Shown here: in pieces, positions 35,090 to 43,904 of the stretch | Numbering within the stretch: the stretch's first letter is position 1 | Layout of the letters: each line of letters opens with the position of its first letter | IMG/VR virus record: IMGVR_UViG_3300001398_000005 | Location: 1 to 51,635 of that record | Reading direction: 5' to 3' (one strand) | Length of the DNA stretch: 51,635 nt | DNA from: a virus | Made by a program: the position numbers and the translations under genes | The notes under the pieces: generated by a model | What the model saw: only the letters and a program-made list of their open reading frames with translations | Database searches by the model: none | Told to the model about the DNA's origin: nothing

Positions 35090-35285
35090 TTAGTTCCAGG
35101 TGTTCAGGACCGCAGCCATTCGACCGATAGACGTGTTCTCAGCATTTTGAGCGTTGCCACCAAGATCCTCTTCGGCCAGCCGAGTACCGCATGTACGTGT
35201 CAAGAGCCAGCAGGAAAACGATGTACTCCGCGACCTGGAATTCGCCGATCTGCTCTTCTTCTGCCGCTTCAAGCCAACGATCCAT
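35090..35285 (-). pseudogene. Frameshifted small gene before the methyltransferase
   Basis: From ATG 35283-35285 one frame reads MDRWLEAAEEEQIGEFQV then AEYIVFLLALDTYM, and would stop at 35139 after unlikely sequence. From about 35190 another frame reads TRLAEEDLGGNAQNAENTSI then GRMAAVLNTWN, ending at 35090, just before the methyltransferase. A single-base change near 35185-35195 (around the codons for DTYM) would restore one product of about 64 residues. No family recognised. It may be a cargo gene of the same cassette or a sequencing error. Confidence 0.5.
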
Positions 35286-35339
35286 GGTCACATCCTATAC
35301 GGCTAGCCATTACGGGACTTTAGCCCTGCATCTCAGATT

Positions 35340-36095
35340 TCAGATAATAAGACTACACCAGGATCCATTATCCTGGATCGAGAACACCTTCGTCCATGAG
35401 GCGAGCCTGAAGGTAGGCCACGTCTGTGAAAGGTTCGTCCTCGCGCACCTCAAAGTAGCGGAGGTCGGAGTCAAGCCCTTGGACCAAGAGGGCCTTCCTT
35501 TCATGGCTGCCGCTGCATTAGCCACTCGCGGGTCGGTTTCCTTAGTGAGCCCACGGTTCCAGCCAGCACCTGCTGACATCTTGGCCCGTGTCTCGGCACT
35601 TCTGACTAAGCCCTTAAGGGCTGTTTTATCTCGAACCGCTGACCGTTCTGCGATTATTCGGCCAGGGTAACATCCCACCAATTCAGGGTGAACACTCCTG
35701 ATGTGGCTCGTCAGATTCTCCGCTTTGTGGCCGCAGACACAGATAACGTAGTCCAACCCTTCGGTTTTAGTGGCCCAAAAGGCTTCTTCCTCCTTAGCCT
35801 TATCCAAGATCCTACACGAAGAACACCTAGGATCCTTCACCGCCGAAGTGCGACCCACCTCATAGGAGAGTCCACACGGGCAGACTACCGTTTTCTTCTG
35901 TCCTGCACGCGAGTTCTCTGCGTGGGCTTTTACTAAAGCAGATTTACGCTTCTCCGTACCAGCTTCGGAGAGAACGTGAGCACCCGGGTATTGGGCCCGA
36001 TATGTCACAGCCGTGATCCCATGAACCGCTTTGATGTGGCGGCCCAGGGTCACGGCTGTGTGTCCGCAAATCAAGCAACTGACAGTGTTTTCCAC
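35340..36095 (-). pseudogene. Decayed homing-endonuclease-like gene (zinc fingers plus NUMOD-like)
   Basis: The frame starts at GTG 36093-36095. It codes for two Ros/MucR-type fingers (CLICGHTAVTLGRHIKAVH and CVCGHKAENLTSHIRSVH), a CPCG...CSSC pair between them, and then NUMOD-like motifs (SAETRAKMSAGAGWNRGLTK and a second unit ending GRPSWSKGLT). These modules recur at the N-termini or linkers of phage homing endonucleases, but no catalytic domain follows. After about 35480 the annotated frame becomes unlikely, while another frame reads LDSDLRYFEVREDEPFTDVA then YLQARLMDEGVLDPG and stops at 35368. The gene therefore appears frameshifted, truncated or fused to the tail of a lost gene. It lies directly after the sheath gene. 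Confidence 0.6.
35358..35376. terminator. Possible hairpin at the end of the decayed endonuclease
   Basis: Arms CCAGGAT and ATCCTGG (35358-35364, 35370-35376) are perfect complements with a five-base loop. On the minus strand it is followed by a partly T-rich stretch. It overlaps the stop codon (35368-35370) of the alternative C-terminal frame of the gene above. Confidence 0.4.
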
Positions 36096-36159
36096 AAACC
36101 CAGGTTAACCCAGGATTATTAGAGTGTCAAGTGCTATGAATTCAATACTGATAGGACGT

Positions 36160-39100
36160 TCAGATCCTTGCCCTGAGGTTGAACGTACAGACAATGTAAA
36201 GAAGAGGAAATATGGGCTGGAAGTAAGAAACGAAGTTCATCACTGTTGGGTCGATGGCGTCGATAGAAGCCGAGATCCCCGTGAAGGCACCCACGATTTC
36301 AGCCTGAACCAGTTGCTTGAACAAGGCCGTCATCGAGACTTCGACTTCGTTCGTACGGCTAGCCAAGAACTTGGTACCAACGAAGGCGTCCAAGGTCACG
36401 CGGCTTTGCTGCTGGACATAGTCCGAGATCTGGGTAACCGTCGGGAGACGGGTCAGAACTGTGGAGATGTCCGTGGTGAGGCCCTGGCGGATGCGGATGA
36501 GGGGGTCCAAGTCCTCAACCAAGGTGATGCCCGCGACTGCCGTTTGGTTCGCCGTAACCGGATCAAGAATCCGGGGAATACGGGTGAACCCTTGAATGCG
36601 GCGACGGGTGTAGGGGGTCGCCACGTCCACTGCCGGAGAGCAAGCTGCACCAGCAATTGCTGCTGCGATGAACGAACCGTCCACCAAGCTCTCGAAGCTG
36701 TCCCCCAGTTCGTCAGACAGGGTGATGACGGCCGAATCCGGGTAGAAGGCAATCATACGACTCGAAACAAGGCTCCGTGCCACTGCCTGAGCGGTAGTCG
36801 GAGACGTGCCTGAAGCAAACCCGACGAAGCCCATACGCTCTGACTGGTTGCGCTCATTAGACTGCACTTCGCAGTGTTGCATGAGAACCGAGAAGACAGT
36901 CGAGCTGTTCGTAAGAGGAACTAGCACGTCTGGCTTAACGTTACCGGGAAGCGGGATGGCCAGTTCGTTGATCGCTTGGATGAACGTCTGATCATTGGCT
37001 TGGTTCGTGTTCGGAACCTTGAGCACCTGCTTGATACCAACGAGGACGGCCCCGTTGAGAATCATGAGATAGGCACCCAAGCTGACCTTGTTTTCGGCAG
37101 TAAGCGGACCGAAGTTGGCCTCGATCGTCTTGAACTGCTGGTACAGCTGCGTCGAGAAGTCCTGCTTCATGAAGTTGTAACTCACGAAGTAGAAGTCGCC
37201 GATTGCAGGCTCCAATCCAGCAGGATTGAAGGTCTGGACCGTCGCAGTGTCGTTGACGCCGATACCGACAGTGTCTGTGACCACAACTTCCGTACCGGGA
37301 ATCGAGAGGTACGGGACCGCGGGATTGACCTTCCAGGTCGGGCTGACTTCGAGGGTGAAAGCACCCGCGGAATCATAGTGGCCTTCCTTGGCCGGAAGCA
37401 CCGTGAAGCGGAGGCTGGTGACGGCATCCGTGTAGGTCTGGCCGGGGATGCCCGTGCCCGCCGAACCACTTGCGTTGTTCGAGCTGACCACGAACTTGTC
37501 TTGAGCGTCCGCCCCGTTGTCACCACTGACCCCTGGGACAATCCCGGTGCCTGTGGTGGTGTTGAAGGCCGAAGCCGTACCGCTGACGAACACGATAGAC
37601 GAAGTCGAGGCACCTGTGGTGAGCGACTCAATCGTAACGTAATCCGAGCCCTGAATCGAGCTGTCGTACGCAACGCCGTGGGTCGAGAAACCCGAGGTAG
37701 CGTTAAGTGCGTCAACCACTTCAGAAGCCAGCACCAGCGTTTGGCTGGCAGTAGCACCTTCAGTGTAGCCCAAGACATCGTTGGCAGTCCCTCCCAGAAT
37801 CACAATGCTGGAGCTGGGGTCGGCAACGCCACTGGTCAAACGGATCTTACCAACATGGGCGAGAGTGCCGTTGGAGGCAACCCCACTCAAACCTGGCACT
37901 GTGTTGATGGCCGTGACCACTGCCGAAGCAGCGACCGTAGCGCCCGTAGGCAAAGACACCGTGTAATCGATGCCATTGAGACGGAATTTCAACTGGTCGT
38001 TCAAACCAGAGGTGATCGAGAACGGGCCAGCGACTGTGCCCAGCATGGTGGCCGGCTTGTTGACAGCGCCTGAAGTGCCTTGAGCCGACTGGAAGGTGCT
38101 GAACCCAAGGACGTTCTCGACAGTGCCCTGTGCCACAGCAACCGTCGACACGTTGTCGAAGCCACCTGGCAAAGAGGCCGGAACCGAGTACGACTTGACG
38201 ATGAAGAACACATCACCGTTGACGCCACCAACCTGGACGAAAGACGCCAGAGCGTTCGGTGCCGTGGCGCTGAAAGCGCCATTGGCATCGATTGCAGTGT
38301 TGATATCCGCAACAATTTGCGTCGGAGTCCGGGTACCAGCCGTTACGGCCACGGCAACAGCCACGCCATCAATGACGAGATTTAGTACGTTGGCCGGAGA
38401 TGCTGGGATCGTGATGGTGTTCGAACCGCTTGTGGGAGTGCGATCCGAAACCAGGTAGCCAGCGACTGCCGCGCTCAGGTCGGTGACCAGAGCGGTTCCG
38501 TTTACGGTCGTCCTCCAGTTGTTGGAGTACGTGCTGAAGAAAGAGTACGGGGACGGTCCTTCGTTGGTGTAGACCGCGTTCTCCGCAACCGTAGACCCAA
38601 AGGTCACAGTCACAGTTTCGGCGACCGGGGTTCCGGCTCCCGTGTGGAAGCCGTCCGTGACTTGCTCAACGCCGCGGGGCCACTGAACGATCTCGGAAAG
38701 AGCCGATTTGGTTCCGAATCGAACCTGGTGTAGGTTCTTAGCGGTAACCGTGTCCAACACCTCGAATTGACCCGTACCGACCGGCCCTGCGACCTTGTTG
38801 GTGAGAATGAAGGTGTCATCCGTCAGACGGCTGTACCAGAAGGTGCAGAATGCCTTGTGATCCGGGGGTACATCACTCTTCAGCGTGATCTTGCGATTGG
38901 GACCATCCACCACAGTTACGACCGCGGCAGCACGACCCATAGCATCCACGTAGTCACGGCCAGTGTGCACCGTTACCAGGTCCGGACGATTGGTGTCGAG
39001 ACCAATGCGACCGTTTGCGGCTGCATTGTATACGGTGGCACCCAGAGGCGTGTCACGACCGTTACCAGTGGTGGGGACCTCGGGGAGCAGAAACTGGTTA

Positions 39101-40425
39101 GAGGACACGAAGGCCGGGATCACCGTTGTATCGACAACACGAGCCGCTTCGACAGACCACAGACGGTCATCCACCAAAGTCGGGATGATCTGGGTGTCGT
39201 CGAAGGACGTGGAACCTGCCGTATGAAGGGCAGGGGCAACCACGAAGCTCGAACCCCAGTGAAGGATCGAAACGTCCGGTGACGGGTTCGAAACCACGAA
39301 GTCCTGGCCCTGGATGTAATCGTTACGGCCCGTTGCGAAACCGCAGCGGATAACGGATGTCACCAAGGTGTTGGGGAGGTAGTCGAACGTGTCCTGCCAG
39401 GTGTTGGCGAAGTAGGTAAGCTTGACCGTCGAACCATTCGCCGGAGCGAAGGGCAGGGTGACCAGACCGTTGGTACCGTCAACCGCCGAAACAACAACTT
39501 GAACGTTGTTGACAACAGCAACCACCTTCGTGGGGTCAGTCGTGGTGATGCCACCATCGGTACCGTCCACGATCGGACGCTGGAAGACACGGAACACAGC
39601 ATTGCGGGCTGTGGAGGTATTGGCAGAAAAGCCTAGTGAGCCGTTCGCATTACCCGTGCCGATTGACAAGCTCTTGGCGGCCGTCAACATGAGGTGGTCG
39701 TGGCCCTGGGCATCCGTCGAAACGGAAGTAGCCAGACCAGAGACAGCGGCTGCGTCGATGAGGCTCTTGAGCCCAACGGCTGTGTAAGAACCGGCGCCGA
39801 AGCGGATGGTCGAGGGAACGGCGTCCACACTGAGCACGAAAGTGTCAGTCGAACCAGCCACGACCACGAACGGGGCATACCCTGGAGTGGTCAAAGAAGC
39901 TGGTGTCGGGGTCACCTGGCTCGACACATCATCCGTGAAGCTGGTGTCCGAACGGTGGAAGAAGTAGGTGCAACGGACGTTGTCGCCCGGCTGGGGTGGG
40001 ATCTGGAGGAAAATGGAACCGCTGGCGCCTTGCACGGAACCTACAGCCACCGGCACACCATTGACGGTCACCGACACCGAGCGAAGATCATTGGAGACCT
40101 TGCCGATACCCTGGCCCGTAACGATGGGGGAGTTTCTGACCTTGAACTGGGTAACCACTCCATTGACCACCCCAAGAACTGGGATGTTGGGGTTCGTCCC
40201 GTCCACTACGAAGCGAGCACTCACGTCCTCGTTGACGATCTGCTGATCCAGGTTTGCGCTAGAACCACGAACCATCTCAAGGTCGAGCTGCGACAGCTCC
40301 TCTTGGCCTACCCCGATTTCGACGGGGATCCGAAGACCCGCTACGAGGTTCGCAGCATTGGCATCCGTGAGGGTGCGAGTGTAAACGCCTGGAGGCACAT
40401 AAGTTGTGTACGGCCCAAATGACAT
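36160..40425 (-). CDS. Tail sheath protein, very long (1421 aa)
   Basis: This is the contractile sheath. The N-terminus has the family signature YVPPGVYTRTLTDANAANL. The C-terminal ~250 residues have the conserved core and polymerisation parts: GSFIAAAIAGAACSPAVD, TPYTRRRIQGFTRIP, VTANQTAVAGITLVED, RIRQGLTTDISTVLTRLP and the final strand region before LRARI. T4 gp18 is about 660 residues and many sheaths are shorter, so about 700 extra residues are inserted between the ends. At least three of these insertions (about residues 183-268, 664-778 and 799-890; perhaps also 893-962) are versions of one beta module ending in LGF/LGY. They would decorate the tail surface. A GAGG ribosome site precedes the ATG; the 75-base gap upstream is A+T-rich but shows no clear promoter. 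Confidence 0.92.
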   Translation of the reverse strand: MSFGPYTTYVPPGVYTRTLTDANAANLVAGLRIPVEIGVGQEELSQLDLEMVRGSSANLDQQIVNEDVSARFVVDGTNPNIPVLGVVNGVVTQFKVRNSPIVTGQGIGKVSNDLRSVSVTVNGVPVAVGSVQGASGSIFLQIPPQPGDNVRCTYFFHRSDTSFTDDVSSQVTPTPASLTTPGYAPFVVVAGSTDTFVLSVDAVPSTIRFGAGSYTAVGLKSLIDAAAVSGLATSVSTDAQGHDHLMLTAAKSLSIGTGNANGSLGFSANTSTARNAVFRVFQRPIVDGTDGGITTTDPTKVVAVVNNVQVVVSAVDGTNGLVTLPFAPANGSTVKLTYFANTWQDTFDYLPNTLVTSVIRCGFATGRNDYIQGQDFVVSNPSPDVSILHWGSSFVVAPALHTAGSTSFDDTQIIPTLVDDRLWSVEAARVVDTTVIPAFVSSNQFLLPEVPTTGNGRDTPLGATVYNAAANGRIGLDTNRPDLVTVHTGRDYVDAMGRAAAVVTVVDGPNRKITLKSDVPPDHKAFCTFWYSRLTDDTFILTNKVAGPVGTGQFEVLDTVTAKNLHQVRFGTKSALSEIVQWPRGVEQVTDGFHTGAGTPVAETVTVTFGSTVAENAVYTNEGPSPYSFFSTYSNNWRTTVNGTALVTDLSAAVAGYLVSDRTPTSGSNTITIPASPANVLNLVIDGVAVAVAVTAGTRTPTQIVADINTAIDANGAFSATAPNALASFVQVGGVNGDVFFIVKSYSVPASLPGGFDNVSTVAVAQGTVENVLGFSTFQSAQGTSGAVNKPATMLGTVAGPFSITSGLNDQLKFRLNGIDYTVSLPTGATVAASAVVTAINTVPGLSGVASNGTLAHVGKIRLTSGVADPSSSIVILGGTANDVLGYTEGATASQTLVLASEVVDALNATSGFSTHGVAYDSSIQGSDYVTIESLTTGASTSSIVFVSGTASAFNTTTGTGIVPGVSGDNGADAQDKFVVSSNNASGSAGTGIPGQTYTDAVTSLRFTVLPAKEGHYDSAGAFTLEVSPTWKVNPAVPYLSIPGTEVVVTDTVGIGVNDTATVQTFNPAGLEPAIGDFYFVSYNFMKQDFSTQLYQQFKTIEANFGPLTAENKVSLGAYLMILNGAVLVGIKQVLKVPNTNQANDQTFIQAINELAIPLPGNVKPDVLVPLTNSSTVFSVLMQHCEVQSNERNQSERMGFVGFASGTSPTTAQAVARSLVSSRMIAFYPDSAVITLSDELGDSFESLVDGSFIAAAIAGAACSPAVDVATPYTRRRIQGFTRIPRILDPVTANQTAVAGITLVEDLDPLIRIRQGLTTDISTVLTRLPTVTQISDYVQQQSRVTLDAFVGTKFLASRTNEVEVSMTALFKQLVQAEIVGAFTGISASIDAIDPTVMNFVSYFQPIFPLLYIVCTFNLRARI

Positions 40426-40500
40426 GGAAAACCTCGAATTGATTAGGGTTTTTGTTTTTACATATGGGTAGCTTGGATCTGGGTCTGAATCTGGTTCTAT

Positions 40501-41262
40501 CTAGGGTTTGAGCACAAGAGGAGTAGCGACAGGAAAAGCGTATCTGTATTGTCGAGTACGATTTCTCTCGGACATCTTAGACTTCTCCTGAATGAGCCTC
40601 TCTAGGTCCCACGTCCAGCGTCGAATAGTTGGCCTAGGAATACCGTATTGCCGTTCGGCGGCTCGAAAACCGTGCTCTAGGGCATATGCCGTAACTTCAG
40701 TGACTACCTCATCAGAGTACTTACGCTTCGAAGCGCTCAACTTTGCCCTGGAGGCATCGGATAAAGGGGGCCTATTACGACTCCCCTCGGCCTGCTTCAA
40801 CCTAGTCTCAAGACTAGAGACAGACCCTCGTTTAGTGTGGCTGACTTTCTCCCGCAATGCCTTGGCTTTCTGGTCATCAGATGCATGCCAAGCCTTAAGA
40901 GTCTGGCTAATCTGCTCCAAGACACTGTCGGGAGCACGCACCCCTAATGACCCCTCCCCACCACTAGTGCTGTTGTAACCTTTCTGAGGATTGCGTGTGT
41001 CATATTGCTGGATAAGTGCGATTTCCCTAGCACAAGCAGCTTGCCAGGTTGGTACATGGGCCACTACTTCCCAAACAAAGGCATTGGCACCGTACTTCCG
41101 CAAGGCTCGATGGAAGTAGTAGGGGGAACCCCTACTAGCTGAATTGAGGTGTGCTCTTTTGCGCACCTTCAGATTTTTGGACGTAATGCCAATGTAGATC
41201 TTGCCGTTAACAGAGCATGTTGCCACGTACACAACAGCCTCACCATCGGCGGCCCCTCTCAT
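40501..41262 (-). CDS. GIY-YIG homing endonuclease
   Basis: I start this gene at ATG 41260-41262, which overlaps the upstream stop (TGATG); a TTG one codon earlier is also open. The N-terminal ~95 residues are a GIY-YIG nuclease: VVYVATCSVNGKIYIGITS holds the two tyrosine motifs (first one degenerate), the catalytic Arg is likely in KVRKRAHLNSA, and the catalytic Glu lies in ACAREIALIQQY, followed by GYNSTSGGEG. The C-half carries a NUMOD3-like segment (LSDASRAKLSASKRKYSD) and a helix-turn-helix (GFRAAERQYGIPRPTIRRW) that would read the target DNA. Free-standing enzymes of this type move by cutting homologous sites. It sits between a zinc-ribbon protein and the sheath gene. Confidence 0.9.
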   Translation of the reverse strand: MRGAADGEAVVYVATCSVNGKIYIGITSKNLKVRKRAHLNSASRGSPYYFHRALRKYGANAFVWEVVAHVPTWQAACAREIALIQQYDTRNPQKGYNSTSGGEGSLGVRAPDSVLEQISQTLKAWHASDDQKAKALREKVSHTKRGSVSSLETRLKQAEGSRNRPPLSDASRAKLSASKRKYSDEVVTEVTAYALEHGFRAAERQYGIPRPTIRRWTWDLERLIQEKSKMSERNRTRQYRYAFPVATPLVLKP

Positions 41263-41684
41263 CAAGTCTCGCCTTTTTGTTTGGCACGAATCTCTTTGAC
41301 CTCTTTGGCCAGACCCTTTCGGCCCTTGATGAGGCCATCTGACCCGGCCTTGTATTCGATGTAGTCTTTGCCGGTTTCCCGAATCAAAGCGTGGGTTCCA
41401 CCCTTTTTCCGTACCTTGGACTTCACCACTTCCCTGGCAGCATGCTCCTGCCAGCGCTTATCCGCGTCACTGCCCACAGCATAATCCGCCGTAGGATAGT
41501 CATGCTTGGACACCCCAGAGTTGGCCGGGGCCTTACCTCCTGGGGCAAAAGCGAACCCAAAGCCCTCCCAAACCCTAGTGGCGTCTTTGCCACAAGCAGG
41601 GCACTCATGGGTCTTGTGCTCACCCATCTTTAGGGTGCGGGTAAATTGGGTCTCGCAGGCACACTCAAAAGTGAATTTCGGCAT
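41262..41684 (-). CDS. Small zinc-ribbon protein
   Basis: This 140-residue protein begins with a zinc ribbon of the FmdB/phage type: FECACETQFTRTLKMGE, then CPACGKDATRVWEGFGFAF. Four cysteines (positions about 8, 10, 28, 31) can hold one zinc ion. The C-terminal half is Lys/Arg-rich helix (EVVKSKVRKKGGTHALI, GRKGLAKEVKEIRAKQ). It is coupled to the genes on both sides by one-base stop/start overlaps. It could be an assembly factor or a nucleic-acid-binding protein. Its place between the putative tail terminator and the sheath suggests a tail-assembly role. Confidence 0.65.
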   Translation of the reverse strand: MPKFTFECACETQFTRTLKMGEHKTHECPACGKDATRVWEGFGFAFAPGGKAPANSGVSKHDYPTADYAVGSDADKRWQEHAAREVVKSKVRKKGGTHALIRETGKDYIEYKAGSDGLIKGRKGLAKEVKEIRAKQKGET

Positions 41685-42847
41685 CAGGCAATCCTCTCAT
41701 AATCATCATTTCTGCCCTCAAATACCGGGTGCGTCTGGAAGAACACCTCCGAGGCTATCGCCTGAATACCCGAGGGATTGTTTGAGTCACTCGCAGAATC
41801 TACGCGGCTAATCACTAGGGGTAGAGGCACATGGACTTCCCAATCCGCCCGCAATTGAAGGGACATCGAAGCCTGGTAGAAGAAGTTCTCCCCCGTTTCG
41901 TCGGCTATTTCCTCACCCTCACTGCCCATCGAAATGTCAAGTATTTCGATCCCCTCAAATTCAAGCCGACTCTTCTTGTCAGAGATTAGGTACATTGTCA
42001 CAAGGTCTGCGATCTCTTCCATTTGAACGGGATCCCTTGCGATCACATCAAAGTCGAAGGAGACCTCGAACTTGCCGCCAAAGGCCTGGGCAGAGTCCAC
42101 ACGGTCCTGATACACGACTACAGCGACCTTCTGGCCTGCCCTAGATCGTTTACCAAAAGCAAGGACAGCCCCGGGTAACGTCTTCCAATCCGCCTGATTC
42201 CAGAAAAACTCAATCGGGCCTATAGAGGTACCCGCCCAACGATAGTCCGCGGTCACCTGAGTCCCTTGAGGGAGGCTTGTCAAGAACTCTACAGACCCCG
42301 TCGTGTAATCCACGGTGTAGTCCAAACCCTCTTTGAGTTGGAAATTACCGTTCGCGTAGAGGCGAAGGGTGTGATTGAGTGGCACGTGCTCTAACTGAGC
42401 CTCTTGGAGGATGCCCGAGCGAACGACAGACAACAGACGATCCAAGACCGTGTACATGGGGTCCATGGCGTAGTGCCCCGCCTCCCCCACAACTGTAGGC
42501 GCCGTCAAGATCTCGATCAGATAGACCCCAGGAGGGACGGGCATTTTCCCCCCACTTGCACGCACAGCTCGACTGTCCTCTCGAACCCATTCAATGGGGT
42601 ATTCGGGTTGACCTACGTACGCCAACATCACATGGCTTTCAATAGTGCCCATGTAGTTGTCGGCAGCTAAAGACACCTTGTTCGTGCTGGAACCCTTGAC
42701 TACAATCCCGTACTGGGGTCGCTCGTCAAACGCAAAACGGTTCTCGATGAAGGGAACGATCTTGTTGTATACGGGGTGATTCGAAAAACTGTCCTTGAGT
42801 TCAAGGATGACTCTGCGCTTCAGGGCCCCTACGAGATTAAAGTACAT
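41684..42847 (-). CDS. Virion protein upstream of sheath, possible tail terminator
   Basis: This 387-residue protein has a helical N-terminus (MYFNLVGALKRRVILELKD) and a middle region of strands (PVPPGVYLIEILTAPTVVG, GLDYTVDYTTGSVEFLTS, QVTADYRWAGTS). The C-terminal domain (SFDFDVIARDPVQMEEIAD, LVTMYLISDKKSRLEFEGI, LQLRADWEVHVPLPLVI) resembles the compact alpha/beta fold of tail terminators and connector proteins. In myoviruses the terminator is encoded just before the sheath, as here. I infer this from order and predicted strands only. It starts four bases after the actin-like gene and ends in a TGATG overlap with the zinc-ribbon gene. Confidence 0.6.
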   Translation of the reverse strand: MYFNLVGALKRRVILELKDSFSNHPVYNKIVPFIENRFAFDERPQYGIVVKGSSTNKVSLAADNYMGTIESHVMLAYVGQPEYPIEWVREDSRAVRASGGKMPVPPGVYLIEILTAPTVVGEAGHYAMDPMYTVLDRLLSVVRSGILQEAQLEHVPLNHTLRLYANGNFQLKEGLDYTVDYTTGSVEFLTSLPQGTQVTADYRWAGTSIGPIEFFWNQADWKTLPGAVLAFGKRSRAGQKVAVVVYQDRVDSAQAFGGKFEVSFDFDVIARDPVQMEEIADLVTMYLISDKKSRLEFEGIEILDISMGSEGEEIADETGENFFYQASMSLQLRADWEVHVPLPLVISRVDSASDSNNPSGIQAIASEVFFQTHPVFEGRNDDYERIA

Positions 42848-42853
42848 CCGGCC

Positions 42854-43882
42854 TCACTTGTCGGATTCGTGTTCTTCCGAAGCCAGTACTAGCATGCCCT
42901 CAGCCACCGCCGTCATCGGGTCCTTGGCGATACGGATCTCGCTGATCTGAATCGGGAACCTCTTCTTGACGGTATCGAACTCTTCCTTGAATATTTCGAG
43001 AAAGCCTGCCGCCTTAGTGGTACCGCCGGAGACGATGAAGGGGATGGGCTCTGGAAGGCTGACATCGTTCTGCACCTTCTTGAATTGAGCCGCCACGTTC
43101 TGTAGGGTGTAGTTGATGAGGGCCCTCACGTAGAGAACGATGGCCTGCTCCTCACGTCCGTTGGGCGTGCGAAGGTCGACACCCTTCTCTTTGATGGCGC
43201 ACATCTGGGAAGCCGTCTTACCCATGGCCTTGGCCGACTGAGCATCGATCCAATCCCCACCACGAGCTAGGGCGAACTCCAATGCCTTGTTCGCCTGGTA
43301 GGACAGGGCGATGTTCGCCATACCAGCACCGAAGCTCACGGCCAGTCCGGAGAAGCTCTCCTCGGCACACTGGCTGTAGATGATGGCCATGGCCTCGTTC
43401 ATGGGGTGGGCCGAAAAGCCCGCGTCACGGACGATCTTACGGAAGACTTCCGTGTGATAGATCACGTCCTGTGAAGGGTCATCGATAGGGGCCGCAGGGA
43501 CGCTGTAGAAGCAGTGTTCACTGTCCACCTGAGGGTCGCCCAAGACCTGATTGATCAAGAGGCTCAAGACCTCCTGGGCGTCTATTTCACCAGCGGCGAT
43601 GAGACCGCGGCTGAGGGGTCGACGAGCCTCCCGCTTGAACAAGTTTGCCATCGTCAAAGCTGAGTCACCCAGTACCAACAATACGTTGTCAGATTCTCGC
43701 TCCACATAATCGACCTTGGACATCTTCAAGCTGCGCTTGGCGTCAGGGTCGAGGTCCAAGAAGGCGTCACGGACACGCTTGGTGACAACGCCGTTTTCCT
43801 TGGTCCTGGCGGACACAATATTCATTGTGCCGATGTCTAAGCCAATTCCTAGAGTGTTTCCTGGCTTTGCTTCATTTTTCAT
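42854..43882 (-). CDS. Actin/MreB-like ATPase
   Basis: This 342-residue protein belongs to the actin/Hsp70/MreB ATPase superfamily. The phosphate-1 loop is GIGLDIGTMNIVSA (residues 12-25), the connect region contains NEAMAIIYS (about 162-170), phosphate-2 is AVSFGAGMANIALS (181-194), GGDWID follows at 208-213, and the adenosine motif is PFIVSGGTTKAAGF (281-294). The end DPMTAVAEGMLVLA matches the MreB-type last motif. All nucleotide-binding elements therefore look intact. The length matches MreB or ParM rather than Hsp70. Phage actin homologues form filaments (for example in DNA segregation), but one inside a neck/tail operon beside a Dps-like gene is unusual. An AGGA site lies eight bases before the ATG. 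Confidence 0.85.
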   Translation of the reverse strand: MKNEAKPGNTLGIGLDIGTMNIVSARTKENGVVTKRVRDAFLDLDPDAKRSLKMSKVDYVERESDNVLLVLGDSALTMANLFKREARRPLSRGLIAAGEIDAQEVLSLLINQVLGDPQVDSEHCFYSVPAAPIDDPSQDVIYHTEVFRKIVRDAGFSAHPMNEAMAIIYSQCAEESFSGLAVSFGAGMANIALSYQANKALEFALARGGDWIDAQSAKAMGKTASQMCAIKEKGVDLRTPNGREEQAIVLYVRALINYTLQNVAAQFKKVQNDVSLPEPIPFIVSGGTTKAAGFLEIFKEEFDTVKKRFPIQISEIRIAKDPMTAVAEGMLVLASEEHESDK

Positions 43883-43904
43883 GTTCTTTTCCTATGGGTT
43901 TGAT

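Noticed and set aside
36095-36130. TTGACA promoter-like box (minus strand, 36125-36130)
   Set aside because: At 17 bases spacing only a poor -10 (TAACCT) follows; three of six matches are not convincing.
40426-40500. A+T-rich gap before the sheath as a late promoter
   Set aside because: I find no recognisable late-promoter element; it could be only a leader with the ribosome site.
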